Positions 13,854 through 23,163 are shown, numbered from the stretch's first letter. The stretch is DNA of 29,642 nt from Krumholzibacterium sp965370495 (GCA_965370495.1 CBDUUV010000017.1:1-29642); one strand, 5' to 3'. Notes: generated by a model not told the origin, from the letters alone. Made by a program: numbers and translations.

Positions 13854-15944
13854 GTGAATAATACTGGTAATAAAAAAGTTCTGCTTTTGGGAAATCCAAA
13901 TGTCGGTAAAAGTGTGATATTCACATACCTTACCGGGCGTTACACTGTTATCTCAAATTATCCGGGAACAACAGTAGAGATCTCAACTGGCAATATGCGG
14001 CACAAACATGGTGTAGAGGTGGTAGACACCCCCGGAATCAACTCCCTTTTTCCTGCCAGTGAAGATGAAAAAGTAACAAGGGATATCCTTCTCGGTAACA
14101 TAGATGCCACAATCATCCAGGTGATAGACGCCAAGAATGTCTACAGGGGGCTGTTTCTCACGACGCAGCTTGCCGAGACAGGATGCAGGATGATCCTGGT
14201 TCTGAACATGATGGATGAGGCAAGGCAGCGGGGAATAGAGATCAATGTCGAAAAACTGTCGTCTCTTCTTGGTATCGAGGTAATAGAGACGGTAGCAGTT
14301 GAAAAACGGGGGCTTTCCAGGATTGCGTCATCGATCAATTCTGATAATGCGCGCAGATGCACGGTAGAGGTCGATTACCCCGGGATAATCAACAAAACTG
14401 TCGACGAAGCGAGGGGTTCTGTTAGTGGGCTCGGCGAACGCGGGCTCCTGAGCATATTAACCCTGGTCTCGGGAGACATTGAGATATTCAGTGATGACCC
14501 GGAAATTGACCATCAGGCACTTGGCGATTTTACGAGGAACCTTCAACAAAAAGAGAAGAGGATGCATAGTCCCTTCTCTTACAGAATCGTATCGGCAAGG
14601 AAGATTGTTGTCGAGAATATACTGGAAAATTCCGTAAAGAAAAAATCACTGGAAGAAGCGAAAAGAAAAAAACCGTGGGTGTACATGCCGGCCATCTCGA
14701 TCGCAGCGGTCTGGATACTGCTTCTGGCAATTTTCGGAAGGCCGGTATTGATGGATGCGGGGTTGTGCCCTACCCTGCCGATCCTGTTTTTCATGGTTCT
14801 CGGGATGTCTCTTGCGGGAACCGAAAAAATGGATCGTTTCACACTTCACCCTGTGTTCGGGTTTTTCATGCTGGCTCTGGTTATCTACCTTATCTACCAG
14901 CTTGTGGGAGTCTTTGCAGCGGGAACTCTCGTGGATTATATCGAAAACGGTATCTTCGGGAGATTTGTGATACCTGTTATCGCAAAGTATTCGGGTGACG
15001 GTTTCCTTGCAGATTTCCTTGTTGGTGAGTATGGCATGGTAAGTATGGGGTTGAGTTATTCAATCTCGATAGTCCTGCCGATCGTTGTAATGTTTTTCCT
15101 GATCTTCGGTATTCTGGAAGACACCGGTTATTTCCCGCGTCTTACGGTTCTGACCAACAGGGGATTCAAAATGGTGGGTGTCAACGGAAAAGCTACACTG
15201 CCGATAGTCCTTGGCTTTGGTTGTGTGACCATGGCTGTCCTGGCAAGCAGGATTCTCGAATCGAGAAAAGAAAGGATCATAGTAGTGTCCCTGCTGGCCC
15301 TTGCCATACCGTGTTCCGCCCAGCTTGGTGTTATGCTCGCTCTTATGTCTTCTATCTCGGTTCCGGCGGTTCTTCTTATCGGTTTTATAGTGATTTTTGA
15401 AATGCTGATAGCCGGATTTATCCTTGGCAAGATACTGGGCGGGAAAACATCTGATTTTATTATAGAGCTTCCCCCGCTCAGAGTTCCACGGGTCGCCAAT
15501 ATTGTATTAAAGACAGGGGCGAGGGCAAAATGGTTTCTAAAGGAAGCATTGCCGTATTTCATACTTGCCACATTGATTCTTTTTACGCTCGACAAGACTG
15601 GTGGAATGAAGATCGTATATTGGGTTGTTGAACCTGTTGTCGTAAGATTTCTCGGGTTGCCTCTCGAGACCGCTACGGCTTTTATTATCGGATTCTTCAG
15701 AAGAGATTATGGCGCGGCCGGATTGTTCAAATTAGCGCAGGATGGTTTTCTCTCGGGTAATCAGATCGTCATATCCCTTGTGGTGACGAGTCTTTTCCTG
15801 CCATGTCTGGCTACATTGATTGTTATGATCAAGGAACTCGGTATTAAAGTAGCTTCCGGTATTCTGATACTGGTTCTTGCGGCATCGGTGTTGAGCGGCG
15901 GGTTGCTCAACTATTTTCTGCAGTTTTTTCAAATTCAGTTCTGA
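13854..15944 (+). CDS. feoB: ferrous iron transporter FeoB
   Basis: Inner-membrane Fe(II) transporter of 696 aa. The cytoplasmic G domain has GNPNVGKS at 13-20 (G1), a Thr-containing switch (NYPGTTVE), DTPG (G3) and NMMD (G4), followed by the helical GDI-like spacer to about residue 270. The C-terminal part is a polytopic membrane domain with the paired Gate regions, the first preceded by LEDTGYFPR and the second including GFFRRDYGAAG. Length is near the family norm. It starts at GTG with no strong ribosome site, 32 bases after the regulator stop, so it probably depends on the same transcript. With no free FeoA or FeoC nearby, its partner may be the FeoA domain of the upstream regulator. Confidence 0.95.
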   Translation: MNNTGNKKVLLLGNPNVGKSVIFTYLTGRYTVISNYPGTTVEISTGNMRHKHGVEVVDTPGINSLFPASEDEKVTRDILLGNIDATIIQVIDAKNVYRGLFLTTQLAETGCRMILVLNMMDEARQRGIEINVEKLSSLLGIEVIETVAVEKRGLSRIASSINSDNARRCTVEVDYPGIINKTVDEARGSVSGLGERGLLSILTLVSGDIEIFSDDPEIDHQALGDFTRNLQQKEKRMHSPFSYRIVSARKIVVENILENSVKKKSLEEAKRKKPWVYMPAISIAAVWILLLAIFGRPVLMDAGLCPTLPILFFMVLGMSLAGTEKMDRFTLHPVFGFFMLALVIYLIYQLVGVFAAGTLVDYIENGIFGRFVIPVIAKYSGDGFLADFLVGEYGMVSMGLSYSISIVLPIVVMFFLIFGILEDTGYFPRLTVLTNRGFKMVGVNGKATLPIVLGFGCVTMAVLASRILESRKERIIVVSLLALAIPCSAQLGVMLALMSSISVPAVLLIGFIVIFEMLIAGFILGKILGGKTSDFIIELPPLRVPRVANIVLKTGARAKWFLKEALPYFILATLILFTLDKTGGMKIVYWVVEPVVVRFLGLPLETATAFIIGFFRRDYGAAGLFKLAQDGFLSGNQIVISLVVTSLFLPCLATLIVMIKELGIKVASGILILVLAASVLSGGLLNYFLQFFQIQF

Positions 15945-15962
15945 TCAATTCAAGCATCCTGG

Positions 15963-18680
15963 TCATTTAACAATGAGTACGGAGTTATACCCGCCGAATC
16001 CGTCCGGTTCGAGATTGTTATTTGATGGATCATTGATCTTCAACTTTCGGTCGACGAGAAAACGGTACTGGTACCTGCCCTGCGGAAGTATCAATGCCGC
16101 TGTCCACCTTCCGTCAGGCATTCTGGCCATCGGAGTAGCTTCCGGAGCCCAGTTGTTGAATTCGGCTATTACCGAGACTTCGGATGCTTCGGGATACAGG
16201 AGTTCGAAAATCAACTCACGTGGTTGATCGTCCGCGTCTGCGTTAGAGTCTCCATGCGGTTTATTATCCATCAAAGCGGCAAACTTTGTGGCCATCTCTT
16301 CCATCTGGTTACTGAGACCGGGTACCGGCAGCCCTGATTTATCACTGATTTTGAAAAGAACGGTTCCCGGAGCCTGTGGCCAGTATGATGATACCAGTAT
16401 CGCATTTCGACCTTTTCTGAGCGAGGCGGTCCCTGAATATAAACTGCTGTCTGTGGTACCGGTGATTACTTCAGTCGAATTGATCCACAGAGAAGTGATG
16501 TTATCAGTATCTATCTGCCATTTTACCATCGTTGTCGCGGGAAGTGTCACGATTGTGTACAGGAGCATGCATCTGTTGGAGCCGGATCCATACAGCCGGT
16601 CCGGCATGATAGCTCCTTTAGCATCGATCGCTCCGGGAGCGACGCTGCGCCACCTGAGTTCACGACCGTCAGGAGACATATATGTGCTGTGCAGGTCATC
16701 CTGGAGTTGTACAGCTTCTTCAAGCGCCCATCTACGGTTTTTTACGGGCCCAAGGTGAAGCCATTGAATCGGCCGGGTCAGCTCTTCCTCGAAAACGGCT
16801 ATCTTGCTGCCATTGAGGTGTACCGAAATGGTAAACGGATATTTACCAGGTGAAGGGTCGTCCGGGCTAGTGATTTTTAGCGGGAGGACATTGATTTCCT
16901 TTTCCGGATCTATGACAAACCTTGCCGGCAGTTCCGGATCGCATATCATATCCTTCAGGAAAATTCCCTCGACAGAACCCTGTATCCTGTGATCCGATTT
17001 GTATTTGAGTATTATATTGACGGGGATAGCCATGCCATCGGTCAAACGCCTGCCATTTGGAAAATCGAGCGATACATCGTACCCTCTGGTCAGAGCGATA
17101 CTTTCGATCCTGTGTATTTCGACTCTTTTTCCCTTGAGCATGAAATCGAAAAAGAGAGGAAGCGTTACGATTCCTGGCAGGGAACCGGGAGGAAGAGTGA
17201 GAAGCCTGTCCCATTTCAGAGGTGCTTCACCTGCTTGCACATATATTTTTTCATCATTCCCGGTCAGTATCCACCTGTTACTCGATATCTGAAGATAGAT
17301 CCTGCTTATATCGAGTGGAATCGAACTACTTCTTATCGAAGCCCTGATGTCTACAGGGTGGCCCAGTGGTACAGGCTGTTCCGGGACCTGGATATCGGCA
17401 ATGATCCCTGTGCTTTTCACCATAAGGGTGGACAGTACAACTTTGGCCCTCATCAGTTCATCAATCGAATCGTGGCATGCACGGGCTATAAGTTTTCTGC
17501 ATCTCGGAGACAAGCGATTCCATTTGATTTCCTCGACTATCTTCCAGATTTTCTCGCCTGAGTCGAAACGCGATGACATCTTTCCGATCCTTACAAGCAG
17601 ATTGTTGACAAGCGAAATCGAGGAGATGTGTGTTTCCAGATCTGTTTCCCGGGCCTCGATTAACGACAGGAGTTTTTTGAGATCCGAACTCAGCGTGATA
17701 GCTTCCTCGTTCTCGAGAAGGGATTCCCTTTCCACAAGGGCGGAAAAATGAACCAGTGAGGGTACAGTCATCCAGCCGGGGAAGAGATCCCTGGCCCTTC
17801 CCGGCCTGCTCCAGTATTCGATCCAGTGCTTATGAGCCGGTATTGATGGCCGGACCGTATTTCTCTGAAGAGGGGTTTCGCAGAGAGTACTGAGACGTTC
17901 GACAGGAAATCCAGTGATATTGGAAAGCAAGCTGTATATCATGGGTCTGAGTGTGGGGTCGTCCCACATCGTCCCGGCCCCGCCCGGTACAGTTCGTTGC
18001 CTGGATATGTTGTAGATGAGCCTGTCCGCGATCTTGGCTCGTGTCCTTTCACTCAATACACGGTCTCTTACCATCGGGAGAAGAAATTCAGGAGAATAAA
18101 TGATGAGATAGTGGCCACTCGAGGAGACAGGAAAAAATGAACCCCGGTCGTAATCGAAAAAGGTTTTAGTAGCCAGATCGCTCAAGTGCCTGGACCATTC
18201 CTGTAATTCGATCGCGTCTTCATGTTTTCCCGCGGCTGAAGCGATAAGGGAGAGAGCATGAAGTTCAAGAGCCGCCAGTCCATTTACAGCGGGTGAGAAC
18301 TCGATATCATCATTTGAGTGAATGCAGCCGCTTCCCTTGATGAATCCCTCGGGAGAGACTCGATCATTTTTGAAGATTTCCATGGAGATCCTGCTGATCA
18401 GCGGGTAAAACCTTTCCAGCATCGCAGGGTCGTTTTTCAGCAGAAGATATGTGGTTATCGCTGTTGAGTGGGTTTTCCCCATCGGGTACAGGGTATGTGA
18501 GGAGTGCAGGTCCGAGGGGGAGCGACCGCTTTGAAACAGGCTTATCAGTTGCTGGCGCAATACCTCCTCTGCTCCCGTCGCGCTTTGCCCAGAGGCTGCT
18601 GCTCCGCAGGCGAAGAGACTGCTTACAATCACCGTAATCGTCGCGATCACGATATGATTGCGTAAATGGCATATTATCAT
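15963..18680 (-). CDS. large exported protein with C-terminal CBM48-like (glycogen-binding) domain
   Basis: 905 aa from the ATG at 18680, with GGGAG upstream and a TTG directly before it. The N-terminus is a signal sequence ending LFAC-GAA, which could be a lipobox. Residues about 30-440 are mainly helical (SHTLYPMGKTHSTAITTYLL, VNGLAALELHALSLIASAAG) and recall an alpha/alpha-toroid, but I see no catalytic signature. About 440-680 is beta-rich, Ig-like. About 680-800 resembles a jelly-roll (WQIDTDNITSLWINST, LRKGRNAILVSSYW). The last 85 residues are a glycogen-binding AMPK/CBM48-type module (AEFNNWAPEATPM, GRWTAALILPQGRYQYRFLVD). Its function is unknown; polysaccharide binding at the cell surface is a reasonable inference. 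It is a single gene convergent with feoB. Confidence 0.83.
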   Translation of the reverse strand: MIICHLRNHIVIATITVIVSSLFACGAAASGQSATGAEEVLRQQLISLFQSGRSPSDLHSSHTLYPMGKTHSTAITTYLLLKNDPAMLERFYPLISRISMEIFKNDRVSPEGFIKGSGCIHSNDDIEFSPAVNGLAALELHALSLIASAAGKHEDAIELQEWSRHLSDLATKTFFDYDRGSFFPVSSSGHYLIIYSPEFLLPMVRDRVLSERTRAKIADRLIYNISRQRTVPGGAGTMWDDPTLRPMIYSLLSNITGFPVERLSTLCETPLQRNTVRPSIPAHKHWIEYWSRPGRARDLFPGWMTVPSLVHFSALVERESLLENEEAITLSSDLKKLLSLIEARETDLETHISSISLVNNLLVRIGKMSSRFDSGEKIWKIVEEIKWNRLSPRCRKLIARACHDSIDELMRAKVVLSTLMVKSTGIIADIQVPEQPVPLGHPVDIRASIRSSSIPLDISRIYLQISSNRWILTGNDEKIYVQAGEAPLKWDRLLTLPPGSLPGIVTLPLFFDFMLKGKRVEIHRIESIALTRGYDVSLDFPNGRRLTDGMAIPVNIILKYKSDHRIQGSVEGIFLKDMICDPELPARFVIDPEKEINVLPLKITSPDDPSPGKYPFTISVHLNGSKIAVFEEELTRPIQWLHLGPVKNRRWALEEAVQLQDDLHSTYMSPDGRELRWRSVAPGAIDAKGAIMPDRLYGSGSNRCMLLYTIVTLPATTMVKWQIDTDNITSLWINSTEVITGTTDSSLYSGTASLRKGRNAILVSSYWPQAPGTVLFKISDKSGLPVPGLSNQMEEMATKFAALMDNKPHGDSNADADDQPRELIFELLYPEASEVSVIAEFNNWAPEATPMARMPDGRWTAALILPQGRYQYRFLVDRKLKINDPSNNNLEPDGFGGYNSVLIVK

Positions 18681-18740
18681 CAAGTTATGCTCCCAGGTCG
18701 TCAGTTGTCCTGGACGAATATTCCCTTCGACAATTTTGTA

Positions 18741-18769
18741 TTGACAGCAACGCGTATGCCATCTTTAAT
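18741..18769 (+). promoter_or_regulatory. predicted sigma70 promoter of the crotonase gene
   Basis: Perfect TTGACA (18741-18746), 17 bases, TTTAAT (18764-18769, five of six). Predicted start near 18776, leaving a leader of under 20 bases that contains the AAAGGAGG ribosome site. Confidence 0.65.
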
Positions 18770-18793
18770 AGCGCCATCAAGAAAGGAGGAAAA

Positions 18794-19576
18794 ATGTTGT
18801 TTGAATGTATAAAAGTAGAGAAAAAGGACCGTCTTGCGAGGGTCACTATCAACAGGCCAGACAAGCTTAACGCGTTGAGTATCAAGACGGTACTGGAGTT
18901 GATCGAGGCATTTTCCGAGATCAAAGCGGACGATCAGACTGGAGTAGTAATCCTTGAAGGCGCGGGAGGCAGGGCTTTTGCGGCCGGGGCCGACCTGAAT
19001 GAATTGTCAAAGCAGAGTATGCTTGATGGCAAAGAATATTCCGAGAGAGGCCACAAGCTGTGCAATTTGATTGAAAACCTTGAAAAACCGGTAATTGCGT
19101 CGATTGGCGGGTTTGCGCTCGGTGGCGGCTGTGAGATCGCAATGGCCTGTACTATCAGGATAGCATCGGAAAATGCGAGGCTCGGGCAGCCGGAAGTCAA
19201 TCTTGGTACAATCCCCGGGTTCGGTGGTACGCAGAGGCTGGCAAGGCTCGTTCCGCGTGGCATCGCTATGGAACTGGTTCTGACAGGAAGGGTCCTGAAG
19301 GCTGAGGAAGCACTGAAAACAGGGCTTGTCAACAAGGTCGTACCTCACGAGGAGCTTGATGATGCCGTGCTGGAGATGGCGACTACCCTGTTGAGCAAAC
19401 CTCCCTTCGCCCTGAAAGCCTGTATGGAAGCGGTGCTGCATGGGACCGAGGTCTCTTTCGAGGAAGGATGCAGGATCGAAACCAATCTTTTTGCTCTCAC
19501 ATGTGGTACAGAGGATATGAAGGAAGGCACAAAGGCATTTCTCGAAAAACGCAATGCGAAGTTCACCGGAAAATAG
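18794..19576 (+). CDS. crt: enoyl-CoA hydratase / crotonase
   Basis: 260-aa crotonase-fold hydratase adding water to crotonyl-CoA or another short 2-enoyl-CoA. Both catalytic glutamates are present: Glu114 in GGGCEIAMAC and Glu134 in GQPEVNLG, the same 20-residue spacing as Glu144/Glu164 of the rat enzyme. PGFGGTQRLARL and the oxyanion region AAGADL also fit. ATG start behind AAAGGAGG. It has its own promoter and stands 14 kb from the thiolase and 3-hydroxybutyryl-CoA dehydrogenase genes, but catalyses the next step after them, so it probably completes the C4 acyl-CoA route feeding or draining the predicted butyryl/isobutyryl-CoA mutase. Confidence 0.95.
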   Translation: MLFECIKVEKKDRLARVTINRPDKLNALSIKTVLELIEAFSEIKADDQTGVVILEGAGGRAFAAGADLNELSKQSMLDGKEYSERGHKLCNLIENLEKPVIASIGGFALGGGCEIAMACTIRIASENARLGQPEVNLGTIPGFGGTQRLARLVPRGIAMELVLTGRVLKAEEALKTGLVNKVVPHEELDDAVLEMATTLLSKPPFALKACMEAVLHGTEVSFEEGCRIETNLFALTCGTEDMKEGTKAFLEKRNAKFTGK

Positions 19577-19610
19577 GATTCCGGGTGGCAGAGGAATTGC
19601 TGTAATATCA

Positions 19611-19639
19611 TTGATAATTGAGCTGATACCTGTTAGATT
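19611..19639 (+). promoter_or_regulatory. predicted sigma70 promoter upstream of tRNA-Leu
   Basis: TTGATA (19611-19616), 17 bases, TAGATT (19634-19639). The same -10 hexamer and spacing occur before tRNA-Lys at 29350-29378. It would leave about 90 bases of leader before the tRNA and may also drive tig and the genes after it. The rest of the 159-base gap after the crotonase gene shows nothing else I can name. Confidence 0.4.
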
Positions 19640-19735
19640 ACCCGGAAGCCAGCAGGTTGATTCGTGATGTGGGGGGTTGAATGTACGTAGCTGCAAACCT
19701 GGTGGAAAATAACAAGTTGAGAATTAACGGGTAAA

Positions 19736-19820
<85 letters not shown>

Positions 19821-19841
19821 GGCGAAAAATTGCCGGGTGGT

Positions 19842-19862
19842 GGAAAAACTGCCTGTTTTTCC
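19842..19862 (+). other. hairpin between tRNA-Leu and the trigger factor gene
   Basis: GGAAAAAC and GTTTTTCC form a perfect 8-bp stem around TGCCT, three bases before the GGAAAGGA-type ribosome site of tig. The stem is AT-rich, so it would be a weak terminator. It may instead mark the tRNA/mRNA processing boundary or modulate readthrough. Confidence 0.35.
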
Positions 19863-19874
19863 GGGAAAGGAATT

Positions 19875-21173
19875 ATGGAGAACAATCTTGAAAGCATGGG
19901 TATCAGCGTAAATATCACCGATGAGAAAGATTGCCGCAAGATCGTCAGCATTGAGGTCCCTTCAGAGATATTCCATGGAGAGAAAAAAAGAGTCCTTAAA
20001 AAACTGGTGAAAACCGTTTCCCTGCCGGGATTCAGAAAAGGAAAAGTTCCAGTTGGAACAATAAAGAGCCGTTTTGCTGAAGAGATCCATAATGAAGCGA
20101 TAAAAACAGTGCTTCCCATGGTGTACGAGCATGCTCTGGTGAAAGAGAATGTCCGGCCGATCGGAGAACCGGTTTTTACGGATATAAATGTGGATGATGA
20201 TAGCCCTCTTACGTTCAATGTCGAGATCGAGACGGCTCCGGAGATCGAACTCAAAACTTATAAGGGACTTGCGGGAAAACCGGAAAAAGTGAAAGTCACG
20301 GATGAGAATGTCGAAGATGTGCTCAGGAACATTCAGCAGCGCGAAGTGATTTATAATGTAGTAGAACATGAGGCCGGAAGTAATGACATGGTTACTATCG
20401 ATTATGTTCCGGTAAATGACGATGGTGAGCCCGAAGAAGACAATCGGGTATCCGATTACCCGATCCAGCTTGGTGAAGAACAGCTGTTTCCTGAATTCGA
20501 GAAAGCGATTATCGGCAGGAAAGCCGGTGAGAGCGATGTTGCCGAGATCAACTATCCCGATGATTTTAAGCCTGAGCGCCTTGCGGGGTTGAAGATCAAA
20601 TATGAATTTACCGTCAAAGAGGTCAAGGAAAAGAAACTTCCTGAGATCGACGATGAATTTGCTTCGAGGGTCGACGAGAAGTTCAAAACCACCGGTGACC
20701 TTAAGGCTGATATCAAAAAGAGACTTATCGAGGAAAAGGAAAGAGATGCCCTAAAGAAGGTTGAAGAGGAAGTCATCGACAGGATAATCGAGAAGAATCC
20801 TTTCGATGTTCCCGGTAGCATGATCGAGAAGTTCAAGCAACAACTTGAAAACGAGGATGAACGCAGAAAGTTGATGAGCGGTATTCCTCCGGAAGAGGAT
20901 GAAGAAAAGAAGAAGCAGATTGATGAATTCTTCGAAAAACTGTCGAGAAGGAGCGTCAAGAAATATTTTCTGATGAACCATATCGAGGCTATCGAGAAAA
21001 TAGAGATTTCAGCAGAGGATATGGATAAAGAAATCGAGCGACTCGCCAAGGAGGGTAACAGGCCGCTTGACGAAGTCAAAAATGTCATTGCGAAGGGCAG
21101 TGAGAACTATGGTAACCTTCGCAGCCAGATTCGGGAAAAGAGGATCTTTGCGATCCTGCTCGACAAGAAATAG
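19875..21173 (+). CDS. tig: trigger factor (ribosome-bound chaperone, peptidyl-prolyl isomerase)
   Basis: 432 aa, the usual length. The N-terminal ribosome-docking signature GFRKGKVP is at 52-59. The middle FKBP-like isomerase domain spans about 155-245 (NDMVTIDYV, FPEFEKAIIGRKAGE). The C-terminal helical chaperone arms follow, highly charged with a long Glu/Lys-rich stretch near the Met-rich loop. The frame continues upstream to 19779, but that lies inside tRNA-Leu, so the ATG at 19875 after GAAAGGA is the start. It folds nascent chains at the ribosome exit tunnel. First gene of the conserved tig-clpP-clpX-lon run, 38 bases before clpP. Confidence 0.96.
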   Translation: MENNLESMGISVNITDEKDCRKIVSIEVPSEIFHGEKKRVLKKLVKTVSLPGFRKGKVPVGTIKSRFAEEIHNEAIKTVLPMVYEHALVKENVRPIGEPVFTDINVDDDSPLTFNVEIETAPEIELKTYKGLAGKPEKVKVTDENVEDVLRNIQQREVIYNVVEHEAGSNDMVTIDYVPVNDDGEPEEDNRVSDYPIQLGEEQLFPEFEKAIIGRKAGESDVAEINYPDDFKPERLAGLKIKYEFTVKEVKEKKLPEIDDEFASRVDEKFKTTGDLKADIKKRLIEEKERDALKKVEEEVIDRIIEKNPFDVPGSMIEKFKQQLENEDERRKLMSGIPPEEDEEKKKQIDEFFEKLSRRSVKKYFLMNHIEAIEKIEISAEDMDKEIERLAKEGNRPLDEVKNVIAKGSENYGNLRSQIREKRIFAILLDKK

Positions 21174-21211
21174 AAGTATATGTTAATTACAGTTTGGCAA
21201 GGAGTGTCCTG

Positions 21212-21829
21212 ATGGCGGATCAGAAGATTGCGAATATACCGATTCCGTATGTTATCGAGACAAGGGGACGGGAAGAGCGTACATATGATATTTATTCAAG
21301 ATTGCTGAAAGACAGAATAATCTTTATAGGTACAACTATAGAGGATAACATGGCAAATGCTGTTATAGCGCAGCTCCTTTTTCTCGAGGCCGAGGACCCG
21401 GAAAAAGATATATTCATATATATCAATAGCCCGGGGGGAGTCGTTTCTGCCGGACTGGCGATATATGACACGATGCAGTACATATCATGCGATATCTCGA
21501 CGATATGTATGGGGCAGGCTGCCAGTATGGGAGCCGTGCTTCTCTGTGCCGGCAACAAGGGCAAGAGATCGATACTCCCTCACGCCAGGGTTATGATCCA
21601 TCAACCTTCCGGCGGCTCACAGGGACAGGCGTCTACCATAGAGATCTATACCAAGGAGATCCTGAAATTGAGAAGCAAACTCAATAGTATTATCGCCGGG
21701 CATACCGGCCAGACGGTAAAGAAGATCTCCAGGGATACCGACCGTGATTATTTCATGTCCGCGGAAGAGGCGAAGGAATACGGCCTTGTGGACAATGTGC
21801 TTGTGCCGAAGAACAACATGAAGAAATAG
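21212..21829 (+). CDS. clpP: ATP-dependent Clp protease proteolytic subunit
   Basis: 205 aa serine peptidase forming the two-ring ClpP barrel. The catalytic triad is readable: Ser105 in GQAASMG, His130 in MIHQPSGG and Asp179 in DTDRDYFMS, each exactly six residues before the E. coli precursor positions. INSPGGVVSAG forms the substrate-binding strand. The ATG at 21212, six bases after AAGGAGTG, is chosen over an in-frame TTG at 21194 that lies before that site. The partner unfoldase clpX follows 83 bases later. Confidence 0.97.
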   Translation: MADQKIANIPIPYVIETRGREERTYDIYSRLLKDRIIFIGTTIEDNMANAVIAQLLFLEAEDPEKDIFIYINSPGGVVSAGLAIYDTMQYISCDISTICMGQAASMGAVLLCAGNKGKRSILPHARVMIHQPSGGSQGQASTIEIYTKEILKLRSKLNSIIAGHTGQTVKKISRDTDRDYFMSAEEAKEYGLVDNVLVPKNNMKK

Positions 21830-21912
21830 GATTTTTTTGTGAACGGACCATGACAGATGATGTATAATATAGCAGGAGCGGAAAGGCAGTATTAAGGAGT
21901 GTTGAGGACCTG

Positions 21913-23163
21913 ATGAAGAAGAAAACACAATCTCCAAGAGCGATCAAGTGTTCATTTTGTGGCAGGGGCCAGGATGAAGTGGCAAAACTTGTTTCGGGCC
22001 CATCAGTATACATCTGCAATGAATGTATCAGGCTCTGTAACGAGATTCTCGAAGAGGAGATGTCCGGTGCTGTCTTTTACGATGAGGAACATTTTCCGAA
22101 ACCTGACGAGATCAAGGCAAATCTCGACCAGTACGTCGTGGGCCAGGATAAGGCCAAGATCAGCCTCGCTGTTGCTGTTTACAACCATTACAAGAGGATA
22201 CGTCACGAAAGAGGTACTGATGATATAGAGCTCGAAAAGAGCAATATCCTGCTTTCCGGCCCTACCGGAGTTGGGAAGACGCTTCTTGCGCAGACGCTTG
22301 CGCGTTTTTTGAAAGTACCATTTGTGATTGCCGATGCTACCAGTCTGACCGAAGCGGGGTATGTCGGAGAGGATGTCGAGAATATTCTCGTAAGGCTTCT
22401 GCAAAAGACCGATTACAACCTTGCGGCCACAGAGAGAGGTATAATCTATATAGACGAGCTCGATAAGATCGCGCGCAAGAGCGAGAACCCGTCGATTACA
22501 AGAGATGTTTCCGGTGAAGGTGTTCAGCAGGCGCTCCTGAAGATACTCGAAGGGACAATAGCAAACGTACCGCCCCAGGGAGGGCGTAAACATCCGCAAC
22601 AGAAATTTATCGAGGTCGACACGAAGAATATCCTTTTCATATGCGGTGGTGCTTTCCAGGGGCTTGAAGAGATCATCGAGCGAAGGATCGGACGTAAGAT
22701 CGTTGGGTTCGGCGCAGAAAGGGGGCCGAATTACCGCAAGGAGATCAATGAGATCATGCAGCATGTTCAGCCCGAAGACCTCGTCAAGTATGGACTGATA
22801 CCGGAATTGGTGGGGCGCCTGCCGATTGTGGCGACCCTGCATGATCTTGACGAACAATCGCTGATCGATATCATGATCGAACCGAAGAGTTCCCTGATCA
22901 AGCAGTACAAGAAACTTTTCAGTATGGAAGATGTGGAACTTGAATTTACTCCAGGAGCACTCAAAACGATAGCCAGACTGGCAGTGGCGAGAAAGACCGG
23001 GGCCAGGGGGTTGAGGGCTATCCTGGAAGATGCGATGCTTCAAATAATGTACGATGTACCTTCACGCCCGGAAGTGCAAAAAATCCTGATCACGAAAGAA
23101 ACAATCGTTGACAGGAAAGAACCGGAACTGTTTTTTAAGAAGGAAAGCAAGAGAAGGGCCTGA
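21913..23163 (+). CDS. clpX: ClpX unfoldase, ATPase subunit of Clp protease
   Basis: 416 aa AAA+ unfoldase delivering substrates to ClpP. The N-terminal zinc-binding domain has Cys13, Cys16, Cys35 and Cys38 (CSFC, CNEC). Walker A is GPTGVGKT at 116-123 and Walker B is IIYIDELDK. The RYGLIPE-type sensor region (KYGLIPELVGRLP) and GARGLRAILE near the C-terminus complete the AAA+ module. The ATG start is preceded by TAAGGAGTG. A TATAAT at 21863-21868 in the gap could be a -10 for an extra promoter, but no -35 accompanies it. The standard gene order clpP-clpX-lon supports co-expression with its neighbours. Confidence 0.97.
   Translation: MKKKTQSPRAIKCSFCGRGQDEVAKLVSGPSVYICNECIRLCNEILEEEMSGAVFYDEEHFPKPDEIKANLDQYVVGQDKAKISLAVAVYNHYKRIRHERGTDDIELEKSNILLSGPTGVGKTLLAQTLARFLKVPFVIADATSLTEAGYVGEDVENILVRLLQKTDYNLAATERGIIYIDELDKIARKSENPSITRDVSGEGVQQALLKILEGTIANVPPQGGRKHPQQKFIEVDTKNILFICGGAFQGLEEIIERRIGRKIVGFGAERGPNYRKEINEIMQHVQPEDLVKYGLIPELVGRLPIVATLHDLDEQSLIDIMIEPKSSLIKQYKKLFSMEDVELEFTPGALKTIARLAVARKTGARGLRAILEDAMLQIMYDVPSRPEVQKILITKETIVDRKEPELFFKKESKRRA

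Noticed and set aside
21863..21868. TATAAT upstream of clpX as a separate promoter
   Set aside because: No acceptable -35 box at 16-18 bases and no extended -10, so it is only mentioned under clpX.
22003..23043. Long open frame antisense to clpX (346 codons), and similar ones antisense to lon (24957-25925), the carboxyltransferase (7334-8254) and the first mutase (1621-2358)
   Set aside because: Each lies wholly over a gene with clear family motifs; the antisense translations have no recognisable domain or ribosome site and look like by-products of codon bias.
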